Shown here piece by piece: positions 61,262-64,000 of a stretch of DNA of 64,000 bases. Position 1 is the first letter of the stretch, and each line of letters opens with the position of its first letter. The notes beneath the pieces were generated by a model, which saw only the letters and a program-made list of their open reading frames with translations, had not been told where the DNA came from and ran no database searches. A program made the translations under genes and the position numbers. Source of the stretch: Streptomyces dysideae. Its GTDB lineage: Bacteria; Actinomycetota; Actinomycetes; Streptomycetales; Streptomycetaceae. The stretch covers positions 62,001 to 126,000 of the forward strand of contig NZ_KQ949094.1 of the NCBI RefSeq assembly GCF_001514305.1. The letters run 5' to 3'.

Positions 61262-62467
61262 GTGACGTCCGATTCCGCGCCTTTCAAGAACGTGGGTGAC
61301 TACCAGGAACTGGTCGACGAGATCTCGGAGCTGCTCGGAGTGCCGGCGACGCTGGAGAACCGGGACTTCGAGCTGATCGCCTTCGGCGCGTACGACAGCG
61401 AGGGCGAGCTCGACGCGTCGGCCCTGGACCCGGTCCGCACCCGCTCGATCCTGACGCGCCGCTCCACGGCGGCCGTCCGGTCATGGTTCGAGGGCTTCGG
61501 CATCACGCGCGCGACGGCCCCGGTCCGTATCCCGCCGACTCCGGAGGCTGGGGTCTACCGGGGACGCATCTGTCTGCCGGTACGCCATCGGGGTGTCGTC
61601 CTGGGCTACGTCTGGCTGCTGGACGACGATCCCGGGCCGACCGAGCCGCAGCTCGCCGCCGCCATGGAGGTGACCGCCCGGATCGGCGCGCTCCTCGCGG
61701 ACGAGGCCCAGCACGGCGCGGACCTGAGCCGTGAGCTGCGGGCGGTACTGACCGCCGAGCCCGGCTGGCAGGGCGACATGGCGGTGGCCGCCCTGCGCAC
61801 GGCCCTCGGCCCACGCGCCGACGGCCCGCACACGCTGGTGTGCGTGGCGCCGTGGCCGTCGGCCGATCCCGACGACGCCCCGTCCCCGCGTACGGTCCCG
61901 CACGCGACGGCCGTGTGCACGGTGCCGTGGGGCGCGACCGGGCAGAGCCTCGCGGTGCTGGTGAGGCTGCGGACGCCGGAGGTACGGACACCGGCGCTGA
62001 CGGCGGCTTCGCGGTTGCTGAAGGAGGAGGCCGGCCCGGCCGCACGCCCGCCGAAGGGTGGCGCGGCCGGCATCGGCGAACCCCGCACCGGCCTCGCCGA
62101 TCTCGCCGTCGCCTGGCAGGAGGCGTCGGCCGCGGCCCGCGCCGCCCTCGCCGAACCCCGGTTCGGTCCGGTCGCCGAGTGGGCGCGGATCGGCCCGTAC
62201 CGCCTGCTGACCTCGCTGCCCCCGGACGCGGCCCACGACCGCGTCGTACGCACCTTGCTGACCCCCGCCCACCGCGAACTCGCCCGCACCGCCGAGGTCT
62301 ACCTCGACTGCGCGGGCCAGGCGGGCCGCACCGCCGCCGAGCTGGGCATCCACCGCCAGACCCTCTACTACCGCCTCTCCCGCGTCGAACAGCTGACAGG
62401 CCTGGACCTGGACGACGGCGAGGACCGGCTGCTGCTGCACATGGCGTTGAAGGGGGCGCGGCTCTAG
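61262..62467 (+). CDS. PucR-family transcriptional regulator of proline catabolism
   Basis: The 401-residue protein has a variable N-terminal sensing part (VDEISELLGVPATLENRDFE, GYVWLLDDDPG) and a C-terminal PucR-type helix-turn-helix (TAAELGIHRQTLYYRLSRVEQ). Its divergent position to putB-pruA suggests it activates them in response to proline, as in other streptomycetes. The GTG at 61262 (TSDSAPFKN) was chosen because GGGGGAG lies upstream; ATG 61223 has no ribosome site. Confidence 0.85.
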   Translation: MTSDSAPFKNVGDYQELVDEISELLGVPATLENRDFELIAFGAYDSEGELDASALDPVRTRSILTRRSTAAVRSWFEGFGITRATAPVRIPPTPEAGVYRGRICLPVRHRGVVLGYVWLLDDDPGPTEPQLAAAMEVTARIGALLADEAQHGADLSRELRAVLTAEPGWQGDMAVAALRTALGPRADGPHTLVCVAPWPSADPDDAPSPRTVPHATAVCTVPWGATGQSLAVLVRLRTPEVRTPALTAASRLLKEEAGPAARPPKGGAAGIGEPRTGLADLAVAWQEASAAARAALAEPRFGPVAEWARIGPYRLLTSLPPDAAHDRVVRTLLTPAHRELARTAEVYLDCAGQAGRTAAELGIHRQTLYYRLSRVEQLTGLDLDDGEDRLLLHMALKGARL

Positions 62468-62469
62468 GT

Positions 62470-62660
62470 GTGCTGTCCGGGGACGTCGGGGAGCGCGTGC
62501 CAGGACCCGCGTCCGACCTCGACGACACGCTGATCGACCGGGACGCCGCCTTCCGTGCGGCGACCAGCGCGTTTCTCGCCGAACCCTCCCTTCCCGCAAG
62601 CGAGTTGGCATGGCTCACGCGCGTCAGGGCACGCCGCCCACGTCACCCTCGCCGAGCCCG
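62470..62660 (+). pseudogene. HAD hydrolase N-terminal remnant
   Basis: A short frame directly after the PucR gene reads SDLDDTLIDRDAAFRAATSA, carrying the DxDxT motif I of HAD phosphatases. It then degrades into arginine/proline-rich sequence, with another frame (HAAHVTLAEPARRALAPPD) looking like downstream coding sequence. No complete HAD protein can be read, so it is a truncated relic. Confidence 0.55.
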
Positions 62661-62732
62661 CCCGCAGGGCACTCGCCCCGCCGGACCTGGACGGAGTCGG
62701 CCTACCGCCCCACCCACATCAGATCTGATTAT

Positions 62733-62747
62733 TGGAAATGATTGTCA
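62733..62747 (+). promoter_or_regulatory. Zur-like box upstream of the solute-binding lipoprotein
   Basis: TGGAAATGATTGTCA matches the actinobacterial Zur consensus TGAAAATGATTTTCA at 13 of 15 positions. It lies 55 bases before the start codon of the lipoprotein gene and would place that gene under zinc repression. A Fur-type site is a less likely alternative. Confidence 0.6.
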
Positions 62748-62801
62748 TCCTGCTACGGTGAACGCGCTTGCTTTTGACCACCCCTTTGCCCGGAGGGTTC
62801 C

Positions 62802-64000
62802 GTGCGCATCCCCGCTCACCGCCTGCTCCCCGCCACCGCCCTCACCGCGGCATCCGCACTGCTCACCGGCTGCTTCGCCGGCGCGGAGTCCACGACGGAC
62901 ACCGGGGCGGACGGCAAACGCATCCGTCTCGCGATGATGCAGCCCCCACGCTCCGGGCTGTCTCCGCTCTCGGACGACGCGTTCAAGCTGTCCCGCTGGT
63001 CGACCGCCGAGACCCTCGTGAAGCTCGACGCGGACGGCGACGCCGAGCCCGCGCTCGCCACCAAGTGGCAGCAGTCCGGCCGCACTTGGACCTTCGAGAT
63101 ACGCGACGGCGTGACCTTCCACGACGGCACGAGGCTCGACGCCGAAGCGGTCGTACGGTCCCTCAGCACCGCCGCCACCGCCTCCCCCAAGCCGCGCATC
63201 CTGGACGGCGTCGAGCTGACCGCGAAGGCCGAGGACGCCGACACGGTCACCGTCACCACCGGCACCGAGGACCCCCTGGTCCCGCAGCGCCTCAGCTCCC
63301 CGCAGCTGTCGATCCTCGCGACGAAGGCCTACAAGGGGAAGCTGGTCGACCCCCTCGGCGCCGGCACCGGCCCCTTCGAGCTCACGAAGGTCAACGGCAC
63401 CTCCTCCGCCACCCTCGACCGCTACGACGACTACTGGGGCGGCAAGGCCAAGTCCCCCGGTATCGACGTGAAGTTCGTGCCGGACGGCACCGCCCGCGCG
63501 GCCGCGCTCCGCAGCGGCGAGGCGGACATCGTCGAGGCGGTCCCGGTCTCGCAGGCCGCGCTGCTCGACAAGGACCTGATCACCGAGGTCCCGATGCCGC
63601 GCACCAACACCTTCTACCTCAACACCGAGAAGGGCGTCTTCAAGGACGCCTCCCTGCGCGCCGCCGCCCGCGAGGCGATCGACGCCGAGTCGATCGTGAA
63701 GGGCGTCTACGAGGGTCGCGCCGATGTCGCCGAGGGGCTGCTCGGCCCCGCGCTGCCGTGGGCGGCCGAACTGCGCACGCCGGTCCAGCGCACCAAGGCC
63801 GCGAAGGCGGACGGCCAGACCATCACCATCGGCACCTTCACCGACCGCGCCGAGCTCCCGGAGGTCGCGGCCGCGCTGCAACAGCAGCTCCAGAAGGCCG
63901 GGTTCAAGGTGAAGCTGGAGATCCGCGAGTACGCGAACATCGAATCCGACATGCTGGCGGGCGACTTCGACGCCTTCATCCTCTCCCGCGCCACCATCCT
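62802..64000 (+). CDS. ABC transporter family 5 solute-binding lipoprotein, partial
   Basis: The first 399 codons of an extracytoplasmic solute-binding protein (SBP family 5, as in DppA, OppA and NikA) are present; the gene continues past the window. The signal ends in the lipobox LLTGC. Family blocks include TAETLVKLDADGDAEPALAT, TFEIRDGVTFHDGTRLDAEA, GTGPFELTKVNG and TNTFYLNTEKGVFKD. GTG 62802 follows GGAGGG by four bases. Family 5 proteins carry peptides, nickel or metallophores. The Zur-like box suggests a metal- or metallophore-related cargo, which is inference. Confidence 0.88.
   Translation, partial: MRIPAHRLLPATALTAASALLTGCFAGAESTTDTGADGKRIRLAMMQPPRSGLSPLSDDAFKLSRWSTAETLVKLDADGDAEPALATKWQQSGRTWTFEIRDGVTFHDGTRLDAEAVVRSLSTAATASPKPRILDGVELTAKAEDADTVTVTTGTEDPLVPQRLSSPQLSILATKAYKGKLVDPLGAGTGPFELTKVNGTSSATLDRYDDYWGGKAKSPGIDVKFVPDGTARAAALRSGEADIVEAVPVSQAALLDKDLITEVPMPRTNTFYLNTEKGVFKDASLRAAAREAIDAESIVKGVYEGRADVAEGLLGPALPWAAELRTPVQRTKAAKADGQTITIGTFTDRAELPEVAAALQQQLQKAGFKVKLEIREYANIESDMLAGDFDAFILSRATI

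Noticed and set aside
62733..62747. Iron box (DmdR/IdeR type)
   Set aside because: The sequence lacks the TTAGG..CCTAA arms of actinobacterial iron boxes. The match to the Zur consensus is clearly better.

Overview
The window is a high-GC actinobacterial chromosome segment, almost certainly from a Streptomyces. The evidence is strong G/C bias at third codon positions, frequent GTG starts, an HupS-type HU protein with a lysine-rich tail, NdgR beside leuCD, two conservons, and an AccB/AccE carboxylase pair. From memory, the gene order matches the conserved core arm of Streptomyces chromosomes. I could not align it.

Layout. 1-4627: coaD (cut by the window edge), rsmD, a gene-free 600 bp stretch, and recG interrupted in its Walker A motif by a 302-residue intein. 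4795-12331: an Hsp90-family ATPase coupled to a large TPR protein whose frame is broken by one base, a DhaL/DegV-like kinase, and rpmB. 12364-20410: thiD-thiL, a stand-alone Lrp ligand domain, a DUF3515 lipoprotein, ddl, plsC-gpsA, cofC, hupS and small proteins. 20596-23637: leuD-leuC with divergent ndgR. 24070-27743: a terminator, five tRNA genes (three Glu, two Gln), a HAD phosphatase, gltX and a fumarylacetoacetase-family hydrolase. 27854-39321: a small peptide with a duplicated motif, then two complete tandem conservons (cvnABCD twice). 39332-48071: accE-accB, a PL8 polysaccharide lyase, YceI, YdeI, a PQQ-propeller lipoprotein and a trypsin-like protease. 48104-55013: a membrane protein, cimA with an attenuator-like leader, a decayed beta-propeller gene, ilvE and leuB. 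55157-64000: a purple acid phosphatase, two small proteins, a decayed alpha/beta hydrolase, pruA and putB with a divergent PucR regulator, and a family 5 solute-binding lipoprotein behind a Zur-like box, cut by the window end.

How the genes fit together. Branched-chain amino acid genes recur (leuCD, ndgR, cimA, ilvE, leuB), each with its own possible control element. gltX lies beside Glu and Gln tRNAs, as expected where one synthetase charges both. The conservons each encode a sensor-kinase-like protein, a roadblock protein, a DUF742 protein and a small GTPase. pruA, putB and the PucR regulator form a proline catabolism module. The segment from about 46.5 to 62.8 kb holds several gene remnants, so it is eroding more than the rest.

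The most notable items are the RecG intein, which carries the residues expected of class 3 inteins, the Ile-codon leader of cimA, the duplicated-motif peptide, and the single-base CCC-C frame break in the TPR gene.
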